A stretch of DNA of 62,472 bases, from NCBI GenBank assembly GCA_029560815.1, contig JAKQKF010000019.1, positions 1-62,472 of the forward strand. The letters run 5' to 3'. This document shows, piece after piece, positions 28,248 through 35,983 of the stretch (positions within the stretch are counted from its first letter, which is position 1; every line of letters starts with the position of its first letter). The DNA comes from a bacterium (GTDB lineage: Bacteria > KSB1 > UBA2214). The position numbers were made by a program, and so were the translations under genes. The notes beneath the pieces are model-generated. The model was not told the DNA's origin and searched no databases. It saw nothing but the letters and a program-made list of their open reading frames with translations.

Positions 28248-28279
28248 AAAGAAAGCCGGAGGGGACAGGCCCCTCCGGC
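28248..28279 (-). terminator. Hairpin (possible leaky terminator) between phosphatase gene and eutA
   Basis: GCCGGAGGGG (28255-28264) and CCCCTCCGGC (28270-28279) form a perfect 10-bp stem with a 5-base loop; on the minus strand it is followed by TTTCTTTAC. As eutA and the core genes have no visible promoter of their own here, read-through is expected, which would give less core than upstream transcript. Confidence 0.6.
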
Positions 28280-28291
28280 GGTCCGTAAAGG

Positions 28292-29527
28292 TTACTTCAG
28301 GAGTTTCGCTTCCGATTTGCCGACCGAGATGGTTTCGGACTGGGGCAGAAGCAGACCGGTGTTCTCGTTACGGCCCTGGAGGATGAAGCGGGGAGTCTTG
28401 TCCTTCATCTGTTCCACGGCGAGCTTGCTGGCCTGGCCGATCGGGCCGCCCTTGAGGCGGTTGAAGATCAGGGCCAGTTTCATGCCCTTGAACTCGGTGA
28501 TCATCTCATAATCGCCGTCGCTGTCGGAGGCGGAGAAGATCGGATCGCCGCGATGGCCGAGAACCTTTTTGATGGCTTCCACTTTACCCATGCGCTGGGT
28601 CTGCACCCAGCCGGTCTTGTACTGCGGCAGCAGGATGTTGTTTTTCACTTCCAGTTCCATGGCAATGACCTTGTTGGGATCGATGTTGTAGCCGAAATTG
28701 CCGGGGGCGCCGAAAGTCTGGACCACTTGCTTGAGGCTGGCGGAGCAGATGTAGACGTCGATGCCGGCTCTCATCATCGATTCGGTCAGATCCTGCATTT
28801 CGGGGTGCACACGCAGGCCGCTCTTGTAGGTATAGTCGATCGGGCCGGCTTTGCAGGCGAAATTGCAGGGGGCTTTCCAGGTCACCTTGGTCAGCTTGTC
28901 GTTGAGAGCGAAGGTAATCGCATCTTTAGCCAGGGCCTGGACCTCTTCGACGGTATGGTTGGCCAGGAAGAAGAGCACCCAGGGATAGCCGTAGACAGCC
29001 TCGATGCCGGCGGTCTCGCAATAGCCGTCATAGAGGAAGGGCATCTTGGTGATGAAATCCTTGAACTGCGGGGTCTCGCGGATCTCTTCGATGGTCATCT
29101 TGCCAACGCCAAAGCCCGCATAGTTGTCGTGGAGAAACTCATAGGCGGAGACGATGTCGACGTTGATGTCGGCCAGCTTGATGTTTTTGTAATCGGCATT
29201 CAGCTGTTTGACACCATTGATCTCGTCCTTGAAGAGCGCCTTGAACTCTTCCTTGGTCAGCTTGAACTTGAGGTTCCAGAGCTGATGGCGGAAGGTCGCT
29301 TCTTCGCAATCGAGATGGGCCATGGTCTGGTCCCAGTCGAGGGCGACGTAGGGGGGATTCTTCTTGTCGTAGTACTTGCCGCCCACACCATAGTCCTTGA
29401 TGAACTTGGAAAGGACCTCATAGTTGCGCGGGGACCAGTTCATTTTGTTGAGGGCGTAAACGGAGCTGGTGCCCAGGAAGAGAATAGCGATGAGAAGCAT
29501 GGCTATCGGGAGCAGAAATCTTTTCAT
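28292..29527 (-). CDS. Exported HAD-family phosphatase, phosphorylcholine/phosphoethanolamine phosphatase-like
   Basis: 411 residues with a signal peptide (1-26, ending SSVYA). HAD motif I is ALDWDQT (D64, D66, T68), motif II is YICSAS (S262), a motif III lysine lies in RMGKVEAIKK (K315), and motif IV is FSASDSDGDY (D335-D339). The order and spacing resemble PchP of Pseudomonas, a periplasmic enzyme that removes phosphate from phosphorylcholine and also acts on phosphoethanolamine. In this operon the product would be ethanolamine for EutH. Substrate is inferred, not shown. AGGAGG stands eight bases before the ATG. Other secreted acid phosphatases of the HAD class are the alternative. Confidence 0.75.
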   Translation of the reverse strand: MKRFLLPIAMLLIAILFLGTSSVYALNKMNWSPRNYEVLSKFIKDYGVGGKYYDKKNPPYVALDWDQTMAHLDCEEATFRHQLWNLKFKLTKEEFKALFKDEINGVKQLNADYKNIKLADINVDIVSAYEFLHDNYAGFGVGKMTIEEIRETPQFKDFITKMPFLYDGYCETAGIEAVYGYPWVLFFLANHTVEEVQALAKDAITFALNDKLTKVTWKAPCNFACKAGPIDYTYKSGLRVHPEMQDLTESMMRAGIDVYICSASLKQVVQTFGAPGNFGYNIDPNKVIAMELEVKNNILLPQYKTGWVQTQRMGKVEAIKKVLGHRGDPIFSASDSDGDYEMITEFKGMKLALIFNRLKGGPIGQASKLAVEQMKDKTPRFILQGRNENTGLLLPQSETISVGKSEAKLLK

Positions 29528-29564
29528 GATGAAAACCTCCTGTTGATTAGGGGATTGTTGTTAC

Positions 29565-30632
29565 CTAGAACTCCACCCAAAACTGGGTGACAAAGCGCAG
29601 GTTGGCTTTGGATTCATCGCCAACCTTGAAGCCATCGCGGACAACATTAAACATCAGGTAGTTCTCGCCGATGATTTTGTAGTTGAGGCCGGCGAGGAGC
29701 ATGTTCATTTCGTCGTTGTCAACATCGCCATTGGGATCGAGCTGGCCATACTCGCCGACGAAGAGCAGGTTCGGGAGGATGTTATAGTTGACATAGCCCA
29801 TATAGGTCAGGCCGCTGACGCCATCGAGATCGGGGACGGCCTCGACGTTTTTCTTGCCGGTGGTCAGTTCAACGCCGACATCGAGCTTCTTGTCGATGGC
29901 GTACTCAGCGCCGCCGCCAACCCAGAAGTTGTTGTCCTTGTTGCTGGCCTTGTTGTAGTAATCGGTCATGGTCCAGCCGAAAACGGAGAGGCCGGCCACC
30001 GGTTTCAACCAGATGTCGGCGATCAGGTTCTTCGCCTTGTTGTCTTCTTTGGCAAAACTGTAGGTGTTCTTGTTGGCAACGGCGAGACGGGCATAGCCCT
30101 TGACACCCAGGCTGGCCGGGAGATTGTAGGTCGCCATGGCGCCGGTGACAGCGGAGCTGTAACCATTGTCGAAAGCAGTGCCGCTGACATAAGCGAAGCG
30201 GTCAATCCACGAATTTTCAATGGTGTTGTGGTAGCTCTGTGCTCCCGGCTGCTCATAGTTGCCGAAGAGCATCTCGAGGCCCGGCACTCCCAAAAAGTTC
30301 TTGAACTGAATGTAGGCGTACTTGATGCGGGCGTTGGTGCCCTGATTCAGCAGCTTGCCATTCTGGGGGTCGGTGTAGTTGCGGTGGTTGAAATCCAGGG
30401 TGTAGCGCATCGCGATGTTGTCCGAGTATTTGTATCTCATCGTGACATAACCGCGATCGAAGTAGAAATAGTTGGAGGTTGCTTTGGTGTAGGGTTCCTC
30501 GACCATGTAGCGATAGCGCAGAACGGTCTGGAAGGTGAGTTTGTCGTTGAGCTTTTCAGCCTGGGCAACGCTCGAGGCGAAGATCAGAACTACCAGCGTC
30601 AACAGGATGGTAACGGTGAGTTTCTTGTACAT
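29565..30632 (-). CDS. Outer-membrane porin-like beta-barrel protein of the eut operon
   Basis: 355 residues from ATG 30632, chosen because AAGGAGG lies six bases upstream; the longer frame reaches back into eutH. A signal peptide (about 1-25, ending VAQA) is followed by alternating strands rich in aromatic residues (YRYMVEEPY, GYVTMRYKYSD, FVGEYGQLDP) and the protein ends in FWVEF, the C-terminal aromatic signal of outer-membrane barrels. Length fits a 14- to 16-strand porin. Its place between eutH and the phosphatase suggests uptake of ethanolamine or its phospholipid-derived precursors. I do not recognise a named family. Confidence 0.8.
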   Translation of the reverse strand: MYKKLTVTILLTLVVLIFASSVAQAEKLNDKLTFQTVLRYRYMVEEPYTKATSNYFYFDRGYVTMRYKYSDNIAMRYTLDFNHRNYTDPQNGKLLNQGTNARIKYAYIQFKNFLGVPGLEMLFGNYEQPGAQSYHNTIENSWIDRFAYVSGTAFDNGYSSAVTGAMATYNLPASLGVKGYARLAVANKNTYSFAKEDNKAKNLIADIWLKPVAGLSVFGWTMTDYYNKASNKDNNFWVGGGAEYAIDKKLDVGVELTTGKKNVEAVPDLDGVSGLTYMGYVNYNILPNLLFVGEYGQLDPNGDVDNDEMNMLLAGLNYKIIGENYLMFNVVRDGFKVGDESKANLRFVTQFWVEF

Positions 30633-30706
30633 ACAACTCCTCCTTTGATTGGGGTTTGGGTGGATTAAGCGTGCAGTGGAGCCATCAGCCGCGATCTTTC
30701 GGCTGC

Positions 30707-31966
30707 TCATTGTTCTTCGGGTTGGGCGGATTCCAAAGCCGCCTGATTGCCCTTGGGGGCAAGGAGCATGGCGAAGAGCACTGCGGTAATGCCTCCGATG
30801 AGTTTGCCGACAATTACTGCAAAGATCATGTCCGGCTTGTTTGCTGCGGTGAAACCAAGATGATCGCCAAAGGTAAAGGCGGCGCTGACGGCGAAAGCGA
30901 CATTGAGGACCTTGCCGCGGTCATCCATGCCGTTCATCAGCTTGAACATCGGGATATTGTTGGCCAGCGTGGCGATCATGCCGGCAGCAGCGGTGCTGTT
31001 CATCTTGAGCAGTTTGCCGATGCTGAGCAGGGGTTTTTCGAACCAGCGGGTCAGGAGAAAGACCATCGGATAAGCGCCGAGGAGGACGATGGCGATGCGG
31101 CCGATGACCTCGATGGCGCGCAAGTCGATGCCGGGCTGGTCGCCGCCGACCGGAAAGATCGGATCCATTCCGGGGATGAGTTTGAGGCCGGTCAGGGTCT
31201 CGAGGACGATCGAGGCGAGGCCGAGGGTGATCAGGGCCACCAGCACCTTGGCGAAGACCAGGAAGCCCTTGATCATCGCGTTGGGCCGGCGCCAGAGCCC
31301 CAGGGCGATGAGCAGGGAGACGATCACCACCGGGATGAGGTTTTTGAAAATCAGCCCCATGGTGAAGAGCACCGCGGTGCCGTCCGCCGCCTTGATGTTG
31401 GAGATCATGGCCACCAATCCACCGGCGATGCAGCCGAGGGGGATGGTTACGATGCCGGCGAGGACGCCGAGGGCCAGATGCTTGCGGTCGGCCTTGTCGA
31501 TGATGCCGATGCCGACGGGGATCGAGAAGACGATGGTCGGGCCCATCATGGCGCCCAGGATGAGGCCTGCGTACATCCAGGCCGGATAATCAATCTGGCC
31601 CGCTGTGGTGGCCAGCTCTTTGGCGAGGAAAAAACCGCCCATGTCATTGGCCAGGAGCGTAGTGGCGAACATGGCCGGACTGGCGCCGAGGAACTGATAG
31701 AGCGGAATGATGATCGGGCCGAGCAGGCGGGCCAGAACCGGTGCCAGGCTGATCACGCCCACCATGGCCAGGGCCAGGGGGCCCATGGCGTTAAAGCCCT
31801 CTTCGAACTGGGCCCCTGCGCCGTCGAAGGCGCGGCCCAGCCGGCCCAACCGCATCTTTTTAAAAACGCTCTCAGATCCCCCGAATTGCATCAGGATGCG
31901 ATCCAGGGCGCCCAGCACCATGAATGCCATCATGATGTCGATGATGATTTGATTGACCAGTGCCAT
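30707..31966 (-). CDS. eutH: EutH, ethanolamine permease
   Basis: 419 residues with about ten membrane helices. The opening IDIMMAFMVLGALDRIL, ANDMGGFFLAKELA, MYAGLILGAMMGPTIVFSIPVGIGII, LANNIPMFKLMNGMDDRGKVLNVAF and AFTFGDHLGFTAANKPDM identify EutH, which brings ethanolamine across the inner membrane and matters at low concentrations. It sits between eutG and the porin, in the upstream half of the operon together with the other uptake genes. Confidence 0.96.
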   Translation of the reverse strand: MALVNQIIIDIMMAFMVLGALDRILMQFGGSESVFKKMRLGRLGRAFDGAGAQFEEGFNAMGPLALAMVGVISLAPVLARLLGPIIIPLYQFLGASPAMFATTLLANDMGGFFLAKELATTAGQIDYPAWMYAGLILGAMMGPTIVFSIPVGIGIIDKADRKHLALGVLAGIVTIPLGCIAGGLVAMISNIKAADGTAVLFTMGLIFKNLIPVVIVSLLIALGLWRRPNAMIKGFLVFAKVLVALITLGLASIVLETLTGLKLIPGMDPIFPVGGDQPGIDLRAIEVIGRIAIVLLGAYPMVFLLTRWFEKPLLSIGKLLKMNSTAAAGMIATLANNIPMFKLMNGMDDRGKVLNVAFAVSAAFTFGDHLGFTAANKPDMIFAVIVGKLIGGITAVLFAMLLAPKGNQAALESAQPEEQ

Positions 31967-32003
31967 CTTTTCTGCTTCCTTCCGGGTTAGCTGTTCTCTG
32001 CTG

Positions 32004-33224
32004 TCAGAGTGCCTGTTGGTAAATCCTGATGATATCCTCTTTCTGCGCTGTGCGCGGGTTGGTGCGCAGACAGCTGTCCTGCAGCGCCTGATCGGCGAGC
32101 TGCGGCAGATCTTTGTCCGTGACCCCGAATCCGGCGAGGCCGGAGGGCATGCCGAGGTCCTGGATGAGGTTTACGACCGCGGTGACGGCGCGTTCGGCCG
32201 CATCCCGCCTGCTCAGGTTTTCAACCTTCTCACCCAACGCGGCGGCGATATCGGCAAACTCCTCAGTCCGCACCAGCAGGTTGAAGCGCATCACATGCGG
32301 CAGCAGCAGGGCGTTGGCCGTACCGTGCGCGATCTTGTAGTGGCCGCCCGCCTGATGGGACATGGCGTGGCACAGTCCCAGACCGGCGTTCGAAAAGGCC
32401 ATGCCGGCCATATAGCAGGCGACGGCCATCTTGTGGCGCGCCAGAGTGTTGGTGCCGTAGCCGACGGCGATGGGCAGATAGGTCGCGACCAGCCGGATGG
32501 CGCGGTAGGAGAGCGCGCGCGCCAGGGTGCAGGAACTCTGGGCGACATAGGCCTCGATGGCATGGGTCAGCACGTCGAGGCCGGTGGAGGCGGTCACAGC
32601 CGGCGGCAAACCGATCGTCAGCAGCGGATCGATGATCGCCACGGCGGGGATCAGCGCCGGATGCTCAAAAACGACCTTGCGGCCTGAGGCGGGATCGCTG
32701 ATCACAGCCAGGTCGGTGACTTCCGAAGCGGTGCCCGCCGTCGTCGGTATGGCGGCCAGAGGAAGCGGCTTCTGCGCCAGCTCGCTGCCGGGATCGATCT
32801 CGGCGAAGGGGAGGGGATTGCGGGCGAGCAGTGCGATCATCTTGGCGGCATCGATGGGGGAACCGCCGCCGACCGCCAGGACCGCGTCGCATCCGGTGCT
32901 GTGCACCATCGCCGTGCCGCTGGTCACCATGGCCCACGTCGGCTCACCCGAAATCTGCGCGAAAATCTCCGCGCTCAGCCCATTACGCTGCAGGGAACGC
33001 AGGACGACATCGAGAAGGCCGAGTTTCACAATAGTCTGATCGGTGACGATCAGCACACGGGAGGCCCCGATCCGTTTCAGCTCTTCGCCGCTCCTGGCCG
33101 CGACTCCGTCGCCCACCAGGGCCAGAGGCGGCACCCGGAAGGTAAAATGGTTGGCGATGGAGAGCTCGTCCACAGTCCGGGCGACGATCTCTTCGATGAA
33201 GCGCTGTTCGCTGCCGTTCTCCAC
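32004..33224 (-). CDS. eutG: EutG, iron-type alcohol dehydrogenase
   Basis: 406 residues. GDGVAARSGEELKRIGASRVLIVTD, AVGGGSPIDAAKMIALLARNP, AAIPTTAGTASEVTDLAVISD, TGLDVLTHAIEAY and AMSHQAGGHYKIAHGTANALLLP give the NAD-binding and iron-ligand motifs of the type III (Fe) alcohol dehydrogenases. It reduces acetaldehyde to ethanol and regenerates NAD+ for EutE within the shell. The first residues QRFIEEIVARTVDEL could be an encapsulation helix. The start codon is GTG (33222-33224), two bases after the stop of the lipoprotein gene. Confidence 0.93.
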   Translation of the reverse strand: MENGSEQRFIEEIVARTVDELSIANHFTFRVPPLALVGDGVAARSGEELKRIGASRVLIVTDQTIVKLGLLDVVLRSLQRNGLSAEIFAQISGEPTWAMVTSGTAMVHSTGCDAVLAVGGGSPIDAAKMIALLARNPLPFAEIDPGSELAQKPLPLAAIPTTAGTASEVTDLAVISDPASGRKVVFEHPALIPAVAIIDPLLTIGLPPAVTASTGLDVLTHAIEAYVAQSSCTLARALSYRAIRLVATYLPIAVGYGTNTLARHKMAVACYMAGMAFSNAGLGLCHAMSHQAGGHYKIAHGTANALLLPHVMRFNLLVRTEEFADIAAALGEKVENLSRRDAAERAVTAVVNLIQDLGMPSGLAGFGVTDKDLPQLADQALQDSCLRTNPRTAQKEDIIRIYQQAL

Positions 33225-33226
33225 GG

Positions 33227-33892
33227 CTACTCTTTCCTGATATTCTCAATGAACAATCGTATCACTTCGCGCGCGGCGAGCTTGGCCGGATCCCGGCCGA
33301 CCGCTTCATCAAAGGCGCCGCTGCGGGCGACAATGCCCTCGAAGCGGCCATGAGCGAGAGCAAGAGCGCCGCTGCGGTCGAAAATTGCATAGTCGAGTTT
33401 CGCCGCCATACCGCGTACAGGGGCATCGCTGCTCCGCATCGCCAGATTGTCGCTGGCTTCCGCGGTAATGGTCATGGCCGCCGGCACCATGATGAAATCA
33501 AATCCCTGAGGCGCCGATTTCAGCCTGACCGGATCGAGGGCGGCTGCGCGCCAGTAGTCTTTTTCCTGAACCAGGCTGACCATCTGCACCTGATCCGATG
33601 CGGCGGCCTCCGCCCAGTAGATGGTCTTCCAGGGGCCGGTCGCAAACGCCTGATAGAGATCCTGCTGAATGACCGTGCGGATCTGATCAAGATCATCGGG
33701 TTTGTCGAAAATGGAGATGGCGGAGGAGGTGCTTTCAATGTCGATAAGGGTAAGAGGAAGCAGCAGTATGTTTTTGCCGTGGAGGTCTCGCTTGCTGAAG
33801 GAAGGATCGTCAATTTGCAGAGGTTTGACGAATGAATGGCAGCCGGCGATCATCAACAGAAGCAGACAGAATAGAGGCAGGATTTTTCTCAA
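33227..33892 (-). CDS. Lipoprotein of unknown function
   Basis: 221 residues with a lipoprotein signal (LLLLMIAGC, cysteine at 18). The start is TTG 33892 with GAGGG six bases upstream; no ATG is available. The mature part resembles envelope proteins with a flavodoxin-like or GNA1162/CsgG-like layout (KNILLLPLTLIDIES, IQQDLYQAFATGPWKTIYW, GFDFIMVPAAMTITA, LDYAIFDRSGALALAHG), but I cannot assign a family with confidence. It is the second gene of the eut transcript, together with transport genes, so a role in envelope or uptake is possible. Confidence 0.7.
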   Translation of the reverse strand: MRKILPLFCLLLLMIAGCHSFVKPLQIDDPSFSKRDLHGKNILLLPLTLIDIESTSSAISIFDKPDDLDQIRTVIQQDLYQAFATGPWKTIYWAEAAASDQVQMVSLVQEKDYWRAAALDPVRLKSAPQGFDFIMVPAAMTITAEASDNLAMRSSDAPVRGMAAKLDYAIFDRSGALALAHGRFEGIVARSGAFDEAVGRDPAKLAAREVIRLFIENIRKE

Positions 33893-33914
33893 GGCGTTCC
33901 CTCTTGGATTGTGC

Positions 33915-34328
33915 TCAAACGAGGTGCGCGTGATTTGAACGGTGGCTTTTTTTCAGGCCGCGGTTAACCGTCTGGATCAGCTGTTGGTCATCGAAGGGCT
34001 TGTCAAGGTACCCTGTACAACCGCGTTGGCGGAGCCCGGCGCGCAGCTCCGGATCGCCATAAGCCGAGATGGCGATCAGTGTATAGTAGGATCTGAAGCG
34101 TTGCAGCTCGTCGAGCAGGGCCAGTCCAACCGAAACCGGCATCTGCAGATCGATGATGACAAGCTGGACGGGATTGCTGTGGCTCTCCGCGAGCTGGATT
34201 TTGTTCAGGGCTTCACTGCCATCTCGGGCCGAAGTGACCAGAAAACGCGCGCTCTGCAGGATAAAATCGATGCTGTCACGCGTGTATTCATCGTCATCGA
34301 CGATGAGAATGTGCGGCGAATTATCCAT
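33915..34328 (-). CDS. Single-domain response regulator, first gene of the eut operon
   Basis: 137 residues with only a receiver domain: HILIVDDDEYTRDSI, phosphoacceptor D60 in LVIIDLQMP, ISAYGD and LDKPFDD. There is no output domain. ATG 34328 is supported by AAGGG six bases upstream and by a sigma-54-like promoter at 34356-34374; a longer frame to 34373 would lie inside that promoter. It could act as a phosphate sink or feedback element for the kinase encoded upstream, or as an adaptor; this is inference. Confidence 0.88.
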   Translation of the reverse strand: MDNSPHILIVDDDEYTRDSIDFILQSARFLVTSARDGSEALNKIQLAESHSNPVQLVIIDLQMPVSVGLALLDELQRFRSYYTLIAISAYGDPELRAGLRQRGCTGYLDKPFDDQQLIQTVNRGLKKSHRSNHAHLV

Positions 34329-34355
34329 ACGTGGCCCTTGTTTGAGAAATGCTAT

Positions 34356-34374
34356 TTGCAATAAGCAGGCCAAA
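34356..34374 (-). promoter_or_regulatory. Sigma-54 promoter of the eut operon
   Basis: On the minus strand TTGGCCTGCTTATTGCA gives GG at -24, GC at -12 and exactly ten bases between them, close to the consensus TTGGCACGNNNNTTGCW. The expected start of transcription near 34346 leaves an 18-base leader that contains AAGGG before ATG 34328. Confidence 0.75.
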
Positions 34375-34450
34375 GAAGCGGGCCGTTTTTAAATCACAAT
34401 AAAAACAAAAAGATAGGGAATTTACTTCGCGGCGGGAGGGAAGAAAAGGG

Positions 34451-34550
34451 GTGCCACAAAAAAGCCCTGCTGAGGCTCACGCCAGGCAAGGCCAATAAAA
34501 ACAAGCTAATGACTAAGGTGTGGTTCTGCTGGTGGAAAAAATGTGGCACC
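34451..34550. promoter_or_regulatory. Widely spaced inverted repeat upstream of the eut promoter, candidate activator sites
   Basis: GGTGCCACA (34451-34459) and TGTGGCACC (34542-34550) are perfect 9-base inverted copies, 80-180 bases upstream of the sigma-54 promoter, the usual distance for enhancer-like sites of NtrC-type activators. Each arm contains a small palindrome (GTGCCAC or GTGGCAC). The distal arm reaches the last stop-codon base of the activator gene. The 34375-34549 gap otherwise holds only A-rich sequence. Confidence 0.4.
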
Positions 34551-35983
34551 TATTTATCGTTGTTGCCCGTTTTGCGGTGCAGGCGGTTGTTGAGGGCGCG
34601 GCGAGTGATGCCGAGCATCATGGCGGCGATTTTCTGGTTGCCTTTGCTGCGGGCGAGGGCTTCCTGGATGAGCAGGTCGCCGGTTTCTTTCATGGTCGGG
34701 AGTGCATCGCCGAAGGTCAATCGTTTGACGATGGCGACAGCGGCCTCGTGATTCGTTCCTTCGCCCTTGGGGATGGTGTTGTTGCCCACCTTGTCGCGGA
34801 TGGCGTCGAGGGAGAGGATTCCTTTCTGATGGCGGCTGATGGCGTCGAAGATCATCCCCTCCAGTTCGCGGACATTGCCGGGGAAGAGGTAATTGTTGAG
34901 AAGGATGAAGAGTTCGGGGGGGACGGCCGGCACCTTTTTCTGCAGGGTAGTGCTGGCCTTGCGGATAAAGTGGTCGGTGAGCAGGAGAATGTCGTCGCGG
35001 CGTTCGCGCAGGGGGGGGATATGGATGCGATGGGTTTGCAGACGGTAATAGAGGTCGCGGCGGAAGGTGCTGTTCCGCACCATCTCTTCGATATCGCGGT
35101 TGGTGGCGACGATGAAGCGGGCGTTGGAGAGACGGGGGATATCCGAGCCGATCGGGTAATAGCGGCCCTCCTGCAGGATGCGGAGCAGTTTGACCTGGGA
35201 TTCCTGGCTCAGCTCGCCGATCTCATCCAGGAAGAGGGTGCCGTCCGCGGCCTGTTCGATGAGCCCCTTGCGGTCGCTCTCCGCGCTGGTGAAGCCGCCC
35301 CGTTTGTGACCGAAAAGGGTATCGGAGAAGAGGGTGTCATCGATGCCGGCGACGTTGACGGCGATAAATTGGCCGCTGCGGCCGCTGGCTTTGTGGACCG
35401 ATTGGGCGATGAGCTCCTTGCCGACCCCGGTCTCGCCGGTGATGAGCACCGGCAGCGGTGTGGTGGCCACCGCCTCGGCGTACTGGAAAATGGAGCGCAT
35501 GGAGGTGTTCTGGGTGATGGTGGGGGCGAAGGCCTCCGGATTCTTGAGGGTGTTGGAGAGGAGATACTCCTTGAGGCGGGAGTTTTCATCCTGCATCTGA
35601 CGGAGTTCGGCAGCGCGCCGGACGGTTGTCACCAGCCGGCTCTCGTCGACCGGCTTGACCAGATAGTCAAAGGCCCCGCATTTCATGCACTCGACGGCGG
35701 TGTTGACCTCATTGATGGCGGTGAGAATGATCACCGGCAGATGGGGGTACTCCTTGACGATCTCAGGGAGGAGTTTGGAGCCCGGGAGGCCGGGCATCGC
35801 CAGATCGAGGAGGACCATTTCGCAGGGGGTCTCCTGCAGAATTCCAGGCACGGAGCGGCTGTCGCCGCATTCGATGACGTTGTTGATGCCGTTGGAGCTG
35901 AGGGTCATTATCAGGCTGAGCCGGAACTGTTCCTCGTCATCCACGACCAGAACCGGGAGGGCGGGGTAGGTGATTTTTTTCAT
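34550..35983 (-). CDS. NtrC-type response regulator / sigma-54 activator, candidate eut regulator
   Basis: 477 residues in three parts. The receiver domain has D60 in MVLLDLAMPG and LVKPVDES. The AAA+ domain has Walker A GETGVGKE at 183-190, GTLFLDEIGELS, and an R-finger region NNYLFPGNVRELEG. The C-terminus is a Fis-type helix-turn-helix (QKIAAMMLGITRRALNNRL). The loop that contacts sigma-54 reads GGFTSA at 229-234 rather than GAFTGA; the key Phe and Thr are kept. It is the natural candidate to drive the sigma-54 promoter 180 bases downstream. Its start overlaps the stop of the Cache-HAMP gene (ATGA-type), so it is co-transcribed with the sensor genes. Confidence 0.92.
   Translation of the reverse strand: MKKITYPALPVLVVDDEEQFRLSLIMTLSSNGINNVIECGDSRSVPGILQETPCEMVLLDLAMPGLPGSKLLPEIVKEYPHLPVIILTAINEVNTAVECMKCGAFDYLVKPVDESRLVTTVRRAAELRQMQDENSRLKEYLLSNTLKNPEAFAPTITQNTSMRSIFQYAEAVATTPLPVLITGETGVGKELIAQSVHKASGRSGQFIAVNVAGIDDTLFSDTLFGHKRGGFTSAESDRKGLIEQAADGTLFLDEIGELSQESQVKLLRILQEGRYYPIGSDIPRLSNARFIVATNRDIEEMVRNSTFRRDLYYRLQTHRIHIPPLRERRDDILLLTDHFIRKASTTLQKKVPAVPPELFILLNNYLFPGNVRELEGMIFDAISRHQKGILSLDAIRDKVGNNTIPKGEGTNHEAAVAIVKRLTFGDALPTMKETGDLLIQEALARSKGNQKIAAMMLGITRRALNNRLHRKTGNNDK

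Noticed and set aside
34375..34549. Adenosylcobalamin riboswitch or EutV-type antiterminator hairpins before eut
   Set aside because: I searched by eye for a B12 box and paired ANTAR-type hairpins and found neither; the gap is short and A-rich.
34451..34550. The TGGCAC arms read as sigma-54 promoters
   Set aside because: Each arm has the -24-like TGGCAC but no GC ten bases after the GG on either strand, unlike the site at 34356-34374.
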